DNA of 64,000 bases from JAVBMJ01 sp031552535 (GTDB lineage: Bacteria; Bacteroidota; Bacteroidia; Bacteroidales; Rikenellaceae), in contig JAVBMJ010000041.1 in NCBI GenBank assembly GCA_031552535.1, positions 1-64,000 on the forward strand, read 5' to 3'. Position numbers and translations under genes: made by a program. The notes beneath the pieces were generated by a model. That model did not search any database, was not told where the DNA came from, and worked only from the letters and a program-made list of their open reading frames with translations. Shown here piece after piece: positions 26,121 through 35,008 of this stretch (positions are counted from its first letter, which is position 1; every line of letters starts with the position of its first letter).

Positions 26121-27263
26121 CTATTTACCCCCGGCCTGGCTGAGGAACTCCATCAGGCTCGCCTTATTCTCGACGGGTGTACTCTTCGGCCTTCCGAGAT
26201 CTTTGCGGGCACCTTTCTTAACACGTATTTCAAGCAGGGCAGGTCCTTCGGGCGCATTGCCATGCCCCTCAAAGAATTTCCTGATCTCCTCCACGCTACC
26301 GGCAACTGCAGCAGTGCGGTAACCCAACGCACGGGACAACGATATTATATCCACCCCTCCGGCAACCGTCGGCTGACCGCCCACAGAGTCGTGGGCACTG
26401 TTGTTGAATATGACATGCAGGTAATTCGACGGGTTGAGATTACCGACCGTCGCCATACCTCCCATCTGCATCAGCATGGCCCCGTCGCCGTCGAAGCAAT
26501 ACACCATGCGGTCGGGCTTGTTCAGGGCTATGCCCAACGCTATCTGCGAGGCATGCCCCATGGAACCTACCGTGAGAAAATCCCTCGAATGGTCCTGGCC
26601 TTTCTTCTCGCGCAATTCGTACAACTCCCGCGAAAGCATCCCCGTGGTAGAAACGATGACTCCGCGCTGATCGGTATGTGTCAGCACCTCCTCAAGGGCG
26701 TCCTCGCGCGAAAGCGGCGACAGCTCCTCAGGCTTATTGCAAAGTGTATAAGGAGCGAAAGTCTCCTTTTGTATCACCAAAGCAAAGGGAGCACTTTGTG
26801 TTTTTAAATATCCGAACGCCTTTTCGAGCTGTGCGGCCGCCTCCTGTTCCTCTTTCGACAACACCAGCGACGGGATATTCATCGCATCGAGCATCGGAAT
26901 GGTGACTTCGCCCTGCGACACATGCTGAGGTTCGTCCTTCACTCCCGGCTCGCCCCGCCAACCGATCAGCAAAAGCGTCGGAACGGAATAGACCTTACGG
27001 TCGACAAGCGACAACAGCGGGTTGGTGGCGTTGCCCAGACCCGAATTCTGCATGTAAACCACCGGGATATCCCCCGTGGCCAGGTGAAATCCGCAGGCAA
27101 GCCCAACGGCGGCACCTTCGTTGGCCGCGATTATATGACGGCCCTGCGGGGCGTTGTCGGTTATATAAGCACAGAAATCCTTGAGCAGCGAATCGGGCAC
27201 ACCTGCATAAAACAAAGCCCCCGAACTTGTCAACCGGTCATAAAAAAACTTGGTATCGAGCAT
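26121..27263 (-). CDS. aepY: Phosphonopyruvate decarboxylase
   Basis: A thiamine diphosphate enzyme of 380 residues that decarboxylates phosphonopyruvate to phosphonoacetaldehyde and so pulls the unfavourable PEP mutase reaction forward. The N-terminal MLDTKFFYDRLTSSGALFYAGVPDSLL is typical. The catalytic Glu lies in AANEGAAVGLACG, and the ThDP motif runs from GDGAMLMQMGG to FNNSAHDS. The length matches the family. It lies between the PEP mutase and alcohol dehydrogenase genes, with spacers of 124 and 123 bases. Confidence 0.93.
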   Translation of the reverse strand: MLDTKFFYDRLTSSGALFYAGVPDSLLKDFCAYITDNAPQGRHIIAANEGAAVGLACGFHLATGDIPVVYMQNSGLGNATNPLLSLVDRKVYSVPTLLLIGWRGEPGVKDEPQHVSQGEVTIPMLDAMNIPSLVLSKEEQEAAAQLEKAFGYLKTQSAPFALVIQKETFAPYTLCNKPEELSPLSREDALEEVLTHTDQRGVIVSTTGMLSRELYELREKKGQDHSRDFLTVGSMGHASQIALGIALNKPDRMVYCFDGDGAMLMQMGGMATVGNLNPSNYLHVIFNNSAHDSVGGQPTVAGGVDIISLSRALGYRTAAVAGSVEEIRKFFEGHGNAPEGPALLEIRVKKGARKDLGRPKSTPVENKASLMEFLSQAGGK

Positions 27264-27387
27264 AAATCATATGTTGTAGAACAGTTATCGAATCAAAAAC
27301 GTTGCACGCCGACCGTGCGACAACCGGGATCTCACAAAGGTATCTCTCGACCCGCAGAGCAGTGAAGGCCTCCCCCCGAAACATTGG

Positions 27388-28695
27388 TTATTTCGTACCC
27401 GGGATAAGTTCCAGTATCTCCTTGATGGGCATGCAGTACTCTTTCGAGGCCTCGTAGCAACGGTTGTTGACCAGGATCGACTTTGCGGCGTTCAACATGG
27501 CGGGATAAGCGCTGCGTAGCATGTGGTTGGCATAAATAACTATGTTTACCCCCCATTTTTCGAACTCTTCCTCCGTTATGTGGTTGAAGGTCGAAGGCAC
27601 GACAACTATCGGCGTATACTGGTCTTTGGCCCTGAATCCCTCGCAGAATTGCTTGATGTCCTCACCCGTTTTTTCCTTGCTGTGGATCATGATGCCATCG
27701 GCGCCGGCGGCGACGAACGCAAAAGCCCTCTCCAGGGCATCTTCCACGCTCTGGCCGCAAATGAGACTCTCTATGCGGGCTATTATCATGAAGTCGTCGG
27801 TGATCTGCGCCTTCTTGCCGGCCTTGATCTTCTCGCAGAACTCCTCTATCGTGGCCTGCTCCTGCGCAACCTCGGTGCCGAAAAGCGAATTTTTCTTCAA
27901 CCCCACCTTGTCTTCTATGATAACGGCCGAAACACCCAGGCGCTCCAGCGTGCGCACCGTAAATACGAAGTGCTCGATCTTGCCGCCAGTGTCGCCGTCG
28001 AAGATGATCGGCTTGGTGGTACACTCCAGCGAATCGTTCAAAGAGTGGAGGCGCGTGGTAAGGTCCACCGCCTCGATATCGGGCTTGCCTTTCGATGTCG
28101 AATCGGTGAGACTGCTCGACCACATTCCGTCGAACTCCTTCTTCTGACCGTTGACCTCGACCGACGTGTTCTCAATGATCAGTCCCGTAAGGCCGCTGTG
28201 CGACTCCAGTATACGCACTATCGGCTTGGCACCGATAAGGCGGCGTAGCCTCTTCATCCTGATCTCGGGAGTGGTCCCGATCTCCTTCAACTGCTGGTTG
28301 AGCATCGAGGAAGATATGCCTTTAGTATAGGGCACATCTATCACCTTGCCGCCCCATTCGGCCAACGTGTCGATGACCTGCTGCCTTACGTTCTTCTGGA
28401 CACCCTCTTTCCAGTCATCGCCGTGCACCACGAAATCGGGCTTCAACAACAACAGGTTGGGCCTGTAATCCAGAGTATCCTGGGGAACGACATTATCAAC
28501 ACCCTTGAGGTTTTCGACGATCAGTTTGCGTTGGTCGAACGAGAGGAATGGCAGGCGCTTGTAGCTTGCAATGGCTTTGTCCGTCAGAACACCCACCGTA
28601 ACTTTACCGTATTTGGCAGCCTCCTTTATGATATTTAGGTGACCGGGATGGATCAGGTCGGCACTCATTCCGACGTATACCGTGTTTTCTTTCAT
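27388..28695 (-). CDS. aepX: Phosphoenolpyruvate mutase fused to an N-terminal cytidylyltransferase-like domain
   Basis: A 435-residue fusion. Residues 1-140 are a nucleotidyltransferase of the cytidylyltransferase type: HPGH at 16-19 and the second signature GISSS at 126-130. Residues about 150-435 are PEP mutase, with DGDTGG at 233-238 and the diagnostic EDKVGLKKNS at 261-270 (EDK-x5-NS), which separates PEP mutase from the lyases of its family. PEP mutase makes phosphonopyruvate from PEP, the entry step to nearly all natural C-P bonds. The N-terminal domain resembles PntC, which couples CTP with a phosphonate to give a CMP-phosphonate. Confidence 0.92.
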   Translation of the reverse strand: MKENTVYVGMSADLIHPGHLNIIKEAAKYGKVTVGVLTDKAIASYKRLPFLSFDQRKLIVENLKGVDNVVPQDTLDYRPNLLLLKPDFVVHGDDWKEGVQKNVRQQVIDTLAEWGGKVIDVPYTKGISSSMLNQQLKEIGTTPEIRMKRLRRLIGAKPIVRILESHSGLTGLIIENTSVEVNGQKKEFDGMWSSSLTDSTSKGKPDIEAVDLTTRLHSLNDSLECTTKPIIFDGDTGGKIEHFVFTVRTLERLGVSAVIIEDKVGLKKNSLFGTEVAQEQATIEEFCEKIKAGKKAQITDDFMIIARIESLICGQSVEDALERAFAFVAAGADGIMIHSKEKTGEDIKQFCEGFRAKDQYTPIVVVPSTFNHITEEEFEKWGVNIVIYANHMLRSAYPAMLNAAKSILVNNRCYEASKEYCMPIKEILELIPGTK

Positions 28696-28707
28696 TTGTA
28701 TATGGTT

Positions 28708-30216
28708 TTATCTGTTTATTTCTTCCTGGTAAACATTGCCCCACTGGTCTTTGGCTACCACTTTTACCGTGTTCCATGCAGCCGAAGGAGTGTAATAAAA
28801 CAAGTGGTTGGTAGTGATGGGCTCAACATGCGGAAACTTGGCCGGCACCTCCGGACCATAAAGCCTCGGATAAAGGAACGGATCGTAGTCCACGTAACGG
28901 GTCAGGCCGTTTTTTTTCAGAACCCCGTTCTCGTATACCTCCAGCGTCCACCTGTTGGGGTTCCAGTTCCAGATATTGGCTATGACGCTGTTGTTCTTCG
29001 ATGGCCAACTGCCAGGTGTGTAGAGCCTCATCTGGTAATTTTTGTCGCGATTCGTACCTTTATAATAAGCATTTACAATCTTATTGCCGCTTATCTCGTA
29101 AATCGCATAACCGTTGGGGCTGCCGTCAAAACTGGTGTCCTCGAACCAGAATACGCCACAGGCCGCCGAGATCACATCCTCCTCCATCTCCGCGGAAATA
29201 GTGGAGTTTATACAAAAATGAGAATGCCCCGACAGAAAACGCACATTATAACCCTGCAGCAATTCTAAAAGGCGGGCGTTGTTGGTCGTGCTGTAATATA
29301 CGGTCTTGATGGGAATATGCGCGGAAAGGATGATAAGTTTATCCTTAGGCACATATTGTAAATCTTTCTGCAACCATTCCAACTGCTCGCTTGAAACGGT
29401 TGCGGAATAAGTGCTTACGCCGTTATATATTATATTATCCAACACCACGAAATGGCAATCACCTATATTATAAGAATAGTAGGTTGGCCCCAACCATCTC
29501 TCATATTGCCAAGCCGCCTTACTGTCGCGGCCTGTCACTGTTTGATCGTAATCATGGTTGCCTATAACATGAAAAACAGGTGCGTCGAGTTTCTCGATAG
29601 CAGCCCTGTATCCGGGATAATAATCCATCCTGTCGAATACGGCATCACCCAGCATAACGCTGCTAACAGTCGTTGCTGCAGGAAACGATCCTATTACCGC
29701 ATTGACATCCTTGACCGTCTCGTTCTCGAATCGGGAAATATCACCTTCGTACCCTACCTGGGGATCGGCTATGGCCACCAGCACCTGTTCCGTGACCGGA
29801 ACAGGCCGCTTGTTCAGGCTGAAATAGGCCCATACCACATCTTTCGACTGATCGAGAGCTTGGTAAAACGCGGGAAGCGACCCCGTCCGCAAGTATTCAT
29901 AATCGGACGGAGCGATGACAAAAACAAATTTAGCGTCGTCGTTGCGTTTCATCTGATAGATCCCGTCCTCGTCGGTCTCTGCGATACTATATCCGTCGCT
30001 GACCAAAATACCGGCCACCGGAGCGCTACCGTCTTTGACCCGGCCCACGAGATTCATTCCTGAACGCACCTCGAAATCGGGGATCACCGGGTTGTGAAAA
30101 AGGGAAGTGTCGGGGTATTCCGGCCCGAAAAAATTCTCCGATCCTGCTCTATCGCACGAAGAGACCAAGGCACCCAGGAACAAAAATAATATTATACCAG
30201 AAATAAAATGTCTCAT
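28708..30216 (-). CDS. Calcineurin-like metallophosphoesterase lipoprotein
   Basis: A 502-residue exported phosphoesterase. The ATG at 30216 gives a lipoprotein signal, ending in LVSSC with Cys at about 21. A TTG three codons upstream is less likely. A carboxypeptidase-regulatory-like beta domain follows (about 45-120: AGILVSDGYSIAETDEDGIY), then the metallophosphoesterase core with ADPQ (the DPQ form of motif I), MLGDAVFD, VIGNHDYD, SAHIPI and SGHSH. The C-terminal domain resembles MetallophosC. It lies between the WecA-like and PEP mutase genes in one transcript and could act on phosphate or phosphonate esters of the surface glycan. The substrate is unknown. Confidence 0.85.
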   Translation of the reverse strand: MRHFISGIILFLFLGALVSSCDRAGSENFFGPEYPDTSLFHNPVIPDFEVRSGMNLVGRVKDGSAPVAGILVSDGYSIAETDEDGIYQMKRNDDAKFVFVIAPSDYEYLRTGSLPAFYQALDQSKDVVWAYFSLNKRPVPVTEQVLVAIADPQVGYEGDISRFENETVKDVNAVIGSFPAATTVSSVMLGDAVFDRMDYYPGYRAAIEKLDAPVFHVIGNHDYDQTVTGRDSKAAWQYERWLGPTYYSYNIGDCHFVVLDNIIYNGVSTYSATVSSEQLEWLQKDLQYVPKDKLIILSAHIPIKTVYYSTTNNARLLELLQGYNVRFLSGHSHFCINSTISAEMEEDVISAACGVFWFEDTSFDGSPNGYAIYEISGNKIVNAYYKGTNRDKNYQMRLYTPGSWPSKNNSVIANIWNWNPNRWTLEVYENGVLKKNGLTRYVDYDPFLYPRLYGPEVPAKFPHVEPITTNHLFYYTPSAAWNTVKVVAKDQWGNVYQEEINR

Positions 30217-30232
30217 AAACAGCAATACGATC

Positions 30233-31390
30233 CTATTTTCGGTCCATTATTTTTTGTATCTTCATAAAAAGCACCTCGCGGCGGGGGTTGTTGCGGCAAA
30301 TCACTCCCTGCATACGCACATAAAGCTGCGGTTTATTATTTTCGATGTACATTATCGTATAACAGCAACCGAACGACAAAAGCAGACTGGTGCCCAGGAT
30401 GAGATAGAACTGCGCCTCGTGCCCTATCCTGAACACCAATGCCGTTAATATCCACAACACGAACATGAACACATTGAGCATCAGCAGCTGGAATGTGGTC
30501 ATGACATGGCTGTTCCCCAGATCTATTATGATATGGTGAAAGTGCGTCTTGTCGGGCGAGAAGGGAGACTTGCCACGCATTATGCGGCTGGTCATAACCC
30601 TGATAGTATCGAAAATAGGTATCCCGAAAACGGCTATGACGAAGCTCACGCGGTAGTTGCTGTCGATATAAGTGCTGTCGCCCTCCAGTATGCGGATAAC
30701 GAATGCGCAGCAAATGATGCCCATCACCAGCGATCCGCCGTCGCCTATGAACATTTTGAACTTATGCCCGAAAACGTTGTGCATGAAGAAAGGGAACAGC
30801 GCGCCCAGCATGGCAGCCGAAAGTATGGCGAACGGCGTGTCGCCGCCTATGACGAAAAAGACTCCGCAAACGGCCGCGATGAACATGCCGTAGCCCGACA
30901 GCAACCCGTCGACGCCATCGATAAGGTTTATGGCGTTGGTGATGCCCACGCATGCGAACAGGGTCAACGGAATGGCGATGTAAAGCGAAATGCGATGTAT
31001 CCCCCACAGGCCGTGCAGGTCATCCATGAAGTACCCGCCCTGGAACATCAGCAGGCATACGGCAAGTATTTGCATCAGGAACTTGGTCGACGGCTTGAGG
31101 TTCAGGATATCGTCGGTGACTCCCGTGAACAACATCAACAGCATCGCCATAATGACGATAAACAACTGCGTGCAATCGCAGAAAAAACTCACGATACTAA
31201 GACATACGAATATCCCGAAGAACACCCCGACTCCCCCCAGCACGGGTATCGGCTCCTTGTTGAGCCTCCTTGCGTTGGGATTGTCGACTATAGACTTCAT
31301 TTTCGCAATCTTCACCAGATAGGGATGAGCGACGCTCACGGCTATTGCTGAAATGACGATGCTTAGCGGTATGATAATATAAAGGCTCAT
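30233..31390 (-). CDS. Undecaprenyl-phosphate sugar-1-phosphate transferase, WecA/TagO type
   Basis: A 385-residue polytopic enzyme of the MraY/WecA/TagO family that moves a sugar-1-phosphate (often GlcNAc-1-P) from UDP-sugar to undecaprenyl phosphate. This starts the repeat unit on the inner membrane. About ten or eleven membrane segments are seen. The catalytic loops are present: GVTDDILNLKP with the Asp pair, the AINLIDGVDGLLSG block, and FIGDGGSLVMG, followed by the HIS-rich motif (SPDKTHFHHIIIDLG). It is the first gene of the minus-strand cluster and lies 160 bases from a good promoter. Confidence 0.93.
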   Translation of the reverse strand: MSLYIIIPLSIVISAIAVSVAHPYLVKIAKMKSIVDNPNARRLNKEPIPVLGGVGVFFGIFVCLSIVSFFCDCTQLFIVIMAMLLMLFTGVTDDILNLKPSTKFLMQILAVCLLMFQGGYFMDDLHGLWGIHRISLYIAIPLTLFACVGITNAINLIDGVDGLLSGYGMFIAAVCGVFFVIGGDTPFAILSAAMLGALFPFFMHNVFGHKFKMFIGDGGSLVMGIICCAFVIRILEGDSTYIDSNYRVSFVIAVFGIPIFDTIRVMTSRIMRGKSPFSPDKTHFHHIIIDLGNSHVMTTFQLLMLNVFMFVLWILTALVFRIGHEAQFYLILGTSLLLSFGCCYTIMYIENNKPQLYVRMQGVICRNNPRREVLFMKIQKIMDRK

Positions 31391-31550
31391 GATATCAAAG
31401 AAAAACAGTAATTTCCAATTAACCCGGCAAGCAGCGACCTCTTACCTGATTACCATTTCATTTTGTATCTACCACAGCACTTTCCCATCCACACCCGATC
31501 CTCCGCCACGATTCCTTCACAGATTCTCCCAATGCGGCATACACAGGCCG

Positions 31551-31582
31551 CAAAGGTACTGATTATATTTTGAAATATGAAA
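31551..31582 (-). promoter_or_regulatory. Probable promoter of the polysaccharide/phosphonate cluster
   Basis: On the minus strand TACCTTTG (31558 to 31551) is a full match to TAnnTTTG. A TTTC at 31582-31579 stands at a 20-base spacing as the -33 element. The first gene starts at 31390, so the leader would be about 150 bases long. No UpxY-type antiterminator gene lies between promoter and cluster. Confidence 0.6.
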
Positions 31583-31918
31583 TCTCAACAGACTAATTAT
31601 GTGATGCAATGTCATTAAAATAAACAGGCGGCTCTTTGACCAACTATAAAATAACGCCTGCGGTCGGAATCGTATATAAAATCAGTTTTTAAGAGTCTGT
31701 CTAATTTTTTCATGTAAAATTTAAACAAACTTTCACATAGCCTGGTAGCTGCGCCGGCGACAAGGGAAAAGCCTGTATATTTCATAAAAAACCCGTAAAA
31801 ACACACCTGACTGCAATTATCCGGCGAGGTACGGGTGGCTGTACAATATTTTCGGTTTTCCGGAAGCATGCCGCAGATGCCGGCAGGAGTCAAAGGAGAT
31901 GCAAAGACAGGTATATTT

Positions 31919-31950
31919 TTTGTATAATTGCAGTATCATTAGTATTTTCA
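31919..31950 (+). promoter_or_regulatory. Probable promoter of the DUF4492-cydAB operon
   Basis: TTTG at 31919-31922, a 20-base spacer, and TATTTTCA at 31943-31950 fit the Bacteroidetes -33/-7 pattern with two mismatches in the final bases of the -7 box. The first start codon is 20 bases on. Confidence 0.55.
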
Positions 31951-31969
31951 TACCGTAAAAATCGCAACA

Positions 31970-32203
31970 ATGCCGGAAAACATATTGACTAAAGCCGCTA
32001 AATTCTATATCGATGGTTTCAGGTCGATGACATGGGGCAGGACGCTGTGGGTTATAGTGCTCATCAAACTGGCTATAATGTTCCTGGTGTTGAAACCGTT
32101 GTTTTTTCCACGCGTACTGAACCGCTTCGATTCCGGGGAGTCGCGCGCAAGACATGTGCTGGAACAACTAACAGACGATCATTATGATATTGGCAACGAG
32201 TGA
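31970..32203 (+). CDS. DUF4492 family small membrane protein
   Basis: A 77-residue protein with one membrane segment (about residues 22-42, LWVIVLIKLAIMFLVLKPLFF) and a basic/acidic C-terminal tail. It matches DUF4492, a family found just ahead of cydA in Bacteroidetes. The cydA frame begins inside its last codons (32184) or 5 bases after its stop (32208), so the genes are coupled. The position suggests a role as an accessory or assembly subunit of cytochrome bd, like CydX in Proteobacteria, but that is inference. Confidence 0.85.
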   Translation: MPENILTKAAKFYIDGFRSMTWGRTLWVIVLIKLAIMFLVLKPLFFPRVLNRFDSGESRARHVLEQLTDDHYDIGNE

Positions 32204-33770
32204 AATAATGCAGACCGTCGATTGGTCGCGTGCGCAGTTTGCCATGACGGCCATGTTCCACTGGGTGTTCGTACCGCTGACACTCGGACTTGGATTCATA
32301 TGCGCATTCATGGAGACCCGCTATTATCGGTCGGGCGACGGGTTCTGGAAACGCACGGCCCGTTTCTGGATGAAACTTTTCGGGATAAATTTCGCGTGCG
32401 GGGTCGCCACGGGGCTGATCCTTGAGTTCGAGTTCGGCACCAACTGGTCGAACTACTCCCATTTCGTAGGGGATATATTCGGCGCACCGCTGGCCATCGA
32501 GGGCATCGTGGCATTTTTCCTGGAGAGCACTTTCCTGGCAGTGATGTTCTTCGGCTGGAACAGGGTGTCGAAACGCTTCCACCTTACAGCCACATGGCTG
32601 ACCGCGGTGGGGGCGACCCTTTCGGCGTTGTGGATACTGGTCGCCAACGCCTGGATGCAATATCCGGTCGGGACGACGTTCAATATCGAGCGGGTGCGTA
32701 CCGAAATGTCGGATTTTTGGGAAATAGTCCTCTCACCTGTGGCGGTGACCAAATTTTTTCACACCACCCTCTCGGGATATGTGCTGGCATCGGTATTTGT
32801 GATGGGGGTCAGCGCATGGTTCCTGATCAGGGGCCGGGAGCGGCGCATGGCTTTGGCAAGCATTAAGATCGCGGGATGGTTCGGCCTGGTATGTTCGGTA
32901 CTGCTGGCCGTGACGGGCGATATGGCTGGGGCCGAGGTCGCCCGCCACCAGCCGATGAAACTCGCCGCTATGGAGGCGCACTACGACGGGGCCAAGGCTT
33001 CACCGCTGATATTGATAGGGGCTTTCAGGCAGAACGGTCCCACGGCCGAAGAGTCGTTCCGGTTCAAAGTAGAGATACCTTACATGTTGTCCATAATGAG
33101 TTTCCGTGATCGCTACGCCTTTGTGCCTGGGATCAACGACCTTCTTTACGGCAACAAGAAAGAGGGAGTGCGGTCGGTAAAGGAAAAAATGGAACGGGGC
33201 CGTATCGCCCGCGGGGTCATGGCCCAATACGCTGCGGCCCGGGAGGCGGGAGACCAGCATAGTGTCGACTCTTTGGCGCGTTGGTTCGATCCTTCGGACC
33301 AGGGAGGCAAGGCGTTCCTGTCGGGGTACTTCCGTTATCTGGGTTATAGCTACTTCTCGTCGCCGGAGGAGACCGTGCCCAATGTGCCGTTGTTGTTTTA
33401 CAGTTTCAGGGTGATGGTAGGCGCCGGATGCTACTTTATACTGATGTTCGCCGTAGCTCTATGGATGCTCTACCGCCGTAAAGTGGCAGACCGGCGCTGG
33501 ATGTTGCGGGCGATGCTCTGGTCGGTACCGCTTGCTTATGTTGCCGGATGGGCGGGATGGATCGTCACGGAGGTGGGGCGCCAACCGTGGACGATCTACG
33601 AGATGTTGCCTACGGTGGCTTCGGTATCGCACTTGGATCCGGGGGCTGTTAAGACGACGTTTTTTATTTTCCTGACGCTTTTCACCGTACTGCTCGCCGT
33701 AGAGTTACGGATCATGTTCCGCCAGATAGCCAAAGGACCCGACGATCCGGAAACGGAAACAGATAAGTAA
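32184..33770 (+). CDS. cydA: Cytochrome bd ubiquinol oxidase subunit I
   Basis: Subunit I of the bd-type quinol oxidase, up to 528 residues with about nine membrane segments. It holds haems b558, b595 and d and reduces oxygen at high affinity, which protects an anaerobe from nanomolar O2. FHWVFVPLTLGLGF near the N-terminus carries the haem b595 His ligand, and GRQPWTIYEMLPT is the conserved GRQPW motif. The Q-loop is of ordinary length. Two starts are possible, ATG 32184 (overlapping DUF4492) and ATG 32208; the shorter protein begins MQTVDWSRAQ, closer to known CydA. Confidence 0.95.
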   Translation: MILATSEIMQTVDWSRAQFAMTAMFHWVFVPLTLGLGFICAFMETRYYRSGDGFWKRTARFWMKLFGINFACGVATGLILEFEFGTNWSNYSHFVGDIFGAPLAIEGIVAFFLESTFLAVMFFGWNRVSKRFHLTATWLTAVGATLSALWILVANAWMQYPVGTTFNIERVRTEMSDFWEIVLSPVAVTKFFHTTLSGYVLASVFVMGVSAWFLIRGRERRMALASIKIAGWFGLVCSVLLAVTGDMAGAEVARHQPMKLAAMEAHYDGAKASPLILIGAFRQNGPTAEESFRFKVEIPYMLSIMSFRDRYAFVPGINDLLYGNKKEGVRSVKEKMERGRIARGVMAQYAAAREAGDQHSVDSLARWFDPSDQGGKAFLSGYFRYLGYSYFSSPEETVPNVPLLFYSFRVMVGAGCYFILMFAVALWMLYRRKVADRRWMLRAMLWSVPLAYVAGWAGWIVTEVGRQPWTIYEMLPTVASVSHLDPGAVKTTFFIFLTLFTVLLAVELRIMFRQIAKGPDDPETETDK

Positions 33771-33815
33771 TCTCAAACATCAATCACTTAAAATAACAGA
33801 TTAACCGGTAGGAAA

Positions 33816-34955
33816 ATGGAACTTGGTTATGATTTTCTGCAACATTACTGGGGCGTGACAGTTTCGCTGTTGGGCGGCATTCTTGTTTTCCTGCTGTTTG
33901 TCCAGGGGGGCCAGGGCCTTCTCTACGGCCTGGGGCGTAATGCCAGGCAGCGCGACCTGATCATCGCTTCGCTGCATACGAAATGGGCGCTGACATTTAC
34001 AACCCTCGTAATGTTTGGCGGAGCCGTATTCGCGTCGTTCCCACTATATTATAGCACCAGTTTCGGAGGTGCGTTCTATCTGTGGATGTCCATCCTGCTG
34101 TTGTTTGTGGTGCAGGCCGTTGCCTTCGAGTTCCGGGGGATGTCAGGCAACGTGTTTGGCGACAGGTTCTACGAATGGATATTGGCGGCAGGCGGTATCG
34201 GGGGGACATTCCTTCTGGGAGTGGCTGTCGGAATGTATTTCACGGGAGGTAATTTCGATATCGACATGGCCCGTATGTCGGCTTCGGGAGGCGACGTGGC
34301 GATTTCGCGCTGGACCTCGCCGTGGCGCGGACTCGAAATGGTATTCAATCCGACCAATAGCGTGCTTGGAATCATGCTTGTGCTGTTATCTCGGGTGCTG
34401 GCTCTAGAGTATTTCATCAACGACATAAATGACAGCGAAATGGGGGAACATGCGAGGAAGATGTTGCGCTGGCACGGAGTGCTGTTCGTGGTGTTTTTTG
34501 TGGTTTTCATGATCCGCGTGCTCACTTCTGTCGGCGTGAGTACCGAAGGAGGAGTGATACATATCGAGCAGTACAAATTTTTACACAATATGGTCCAGAT
34601 GCCCGTGGTGGCGCTGCTGTTCATGACGGGCGCGGCATCGGTAGTGACGGGAATATTGCTCGATCTGCTGACTCACTACCGCAATGGAATATGGTTTGGC
34701 GGAGCCGGTACGATAGCAGTGGTTACGGCGCTTCTTATCGTTGTCGGGTTCAACAACACGGCTTATTTTCGTTCGCTGGTGGACATTGGCGATTCGATTA
34801 CGATGGAGAACAGTTCGTCGAGCCGCTTTACGCTCCAGGTCATGTTCTACGTATCGCTGCTAATACCTGTTGTAGTGGCCTATGTATGGTACGTATGGCG
34901 TGCGATGAACCGTGGCAAAACCTCGGAGAGGACGGTCAGGGAAGAGGGGTATTGA
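33816..34955 (+). CDS. cydB: Cytochrome bd ubiquinol oxidase subunit II
   Basis: Subunit II of 379 residues with about eight to nine membrane segments, partner of CydA. The N-terminal MELGYDFLQHYWGVTVSLLGGILVFLLF and the AFEFRGMSG segment (the conserved EFR in the second helix pair) identify it. It starts 45 bases after cydA. No cydCD transporter genes follow; Bacteroidetes often keep those elsewhere. Confidence 0.93.
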   Translation: MELGYDFLQHYWGVTVSLLGGILVFLLFVQGGQGLLYGLGRNARQRDLIIASLHTKWALTFTTLVMFGGAVFASFPLYYSTSFGGAFYLWMSILLLFVVQAVAFEFRGMSGNVFGDRFYEWILAAGGIGGTFLLGVAVGMYFTGGNFDIDMARMSASGGDVAISRWTSPWRGLEMVFNPTNSVLGIMLVLLSRVLALEYFINDINDSEMGEHARKMLRWHGVLFVVFFVVFMIRVLTSVGVSTEGGVIHIEQYKFLHNMVQMPVVALLFMTGAASVVTGILLDLLTHYRNGIWFGGAGTIAVVTALLIVVGFNNTAYFRSLVDIGDSITMENSSSSRFTLQVMFYVSLLIPVVVAYVWYVWRAMNRGKTSERTVREEGY

Positions 34956-35008
34956 AACCTGATAAAAGTCGCCGGCGAGTTACCGGGAGACAGTTTCTTA
35001 AAAAAATC

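Larger units (their letters stand above)
31391..31969. other. Non-coding divergent region between the polysaccharide cluster and the cyd operon
   Basis: No gene is supported over 579 bases. It contains the cluster promoter (31551-31582), a copy of the hairpin repeat family at 31692-31735 in reverse orientation, and the cyd promoter (31919-31950). A 92-codon minus-strand frame at 31615-31893 crosses the repeat copy and has no family resemblance. Confidence 0.55.

Noticed and set aside
31615..31893. Minus-strand frame of 92 codons between the polysaccharide and cyd operons
   Set aside because: It overlaps a copy of the dispersed hairpin repeat and has no recognisable content.
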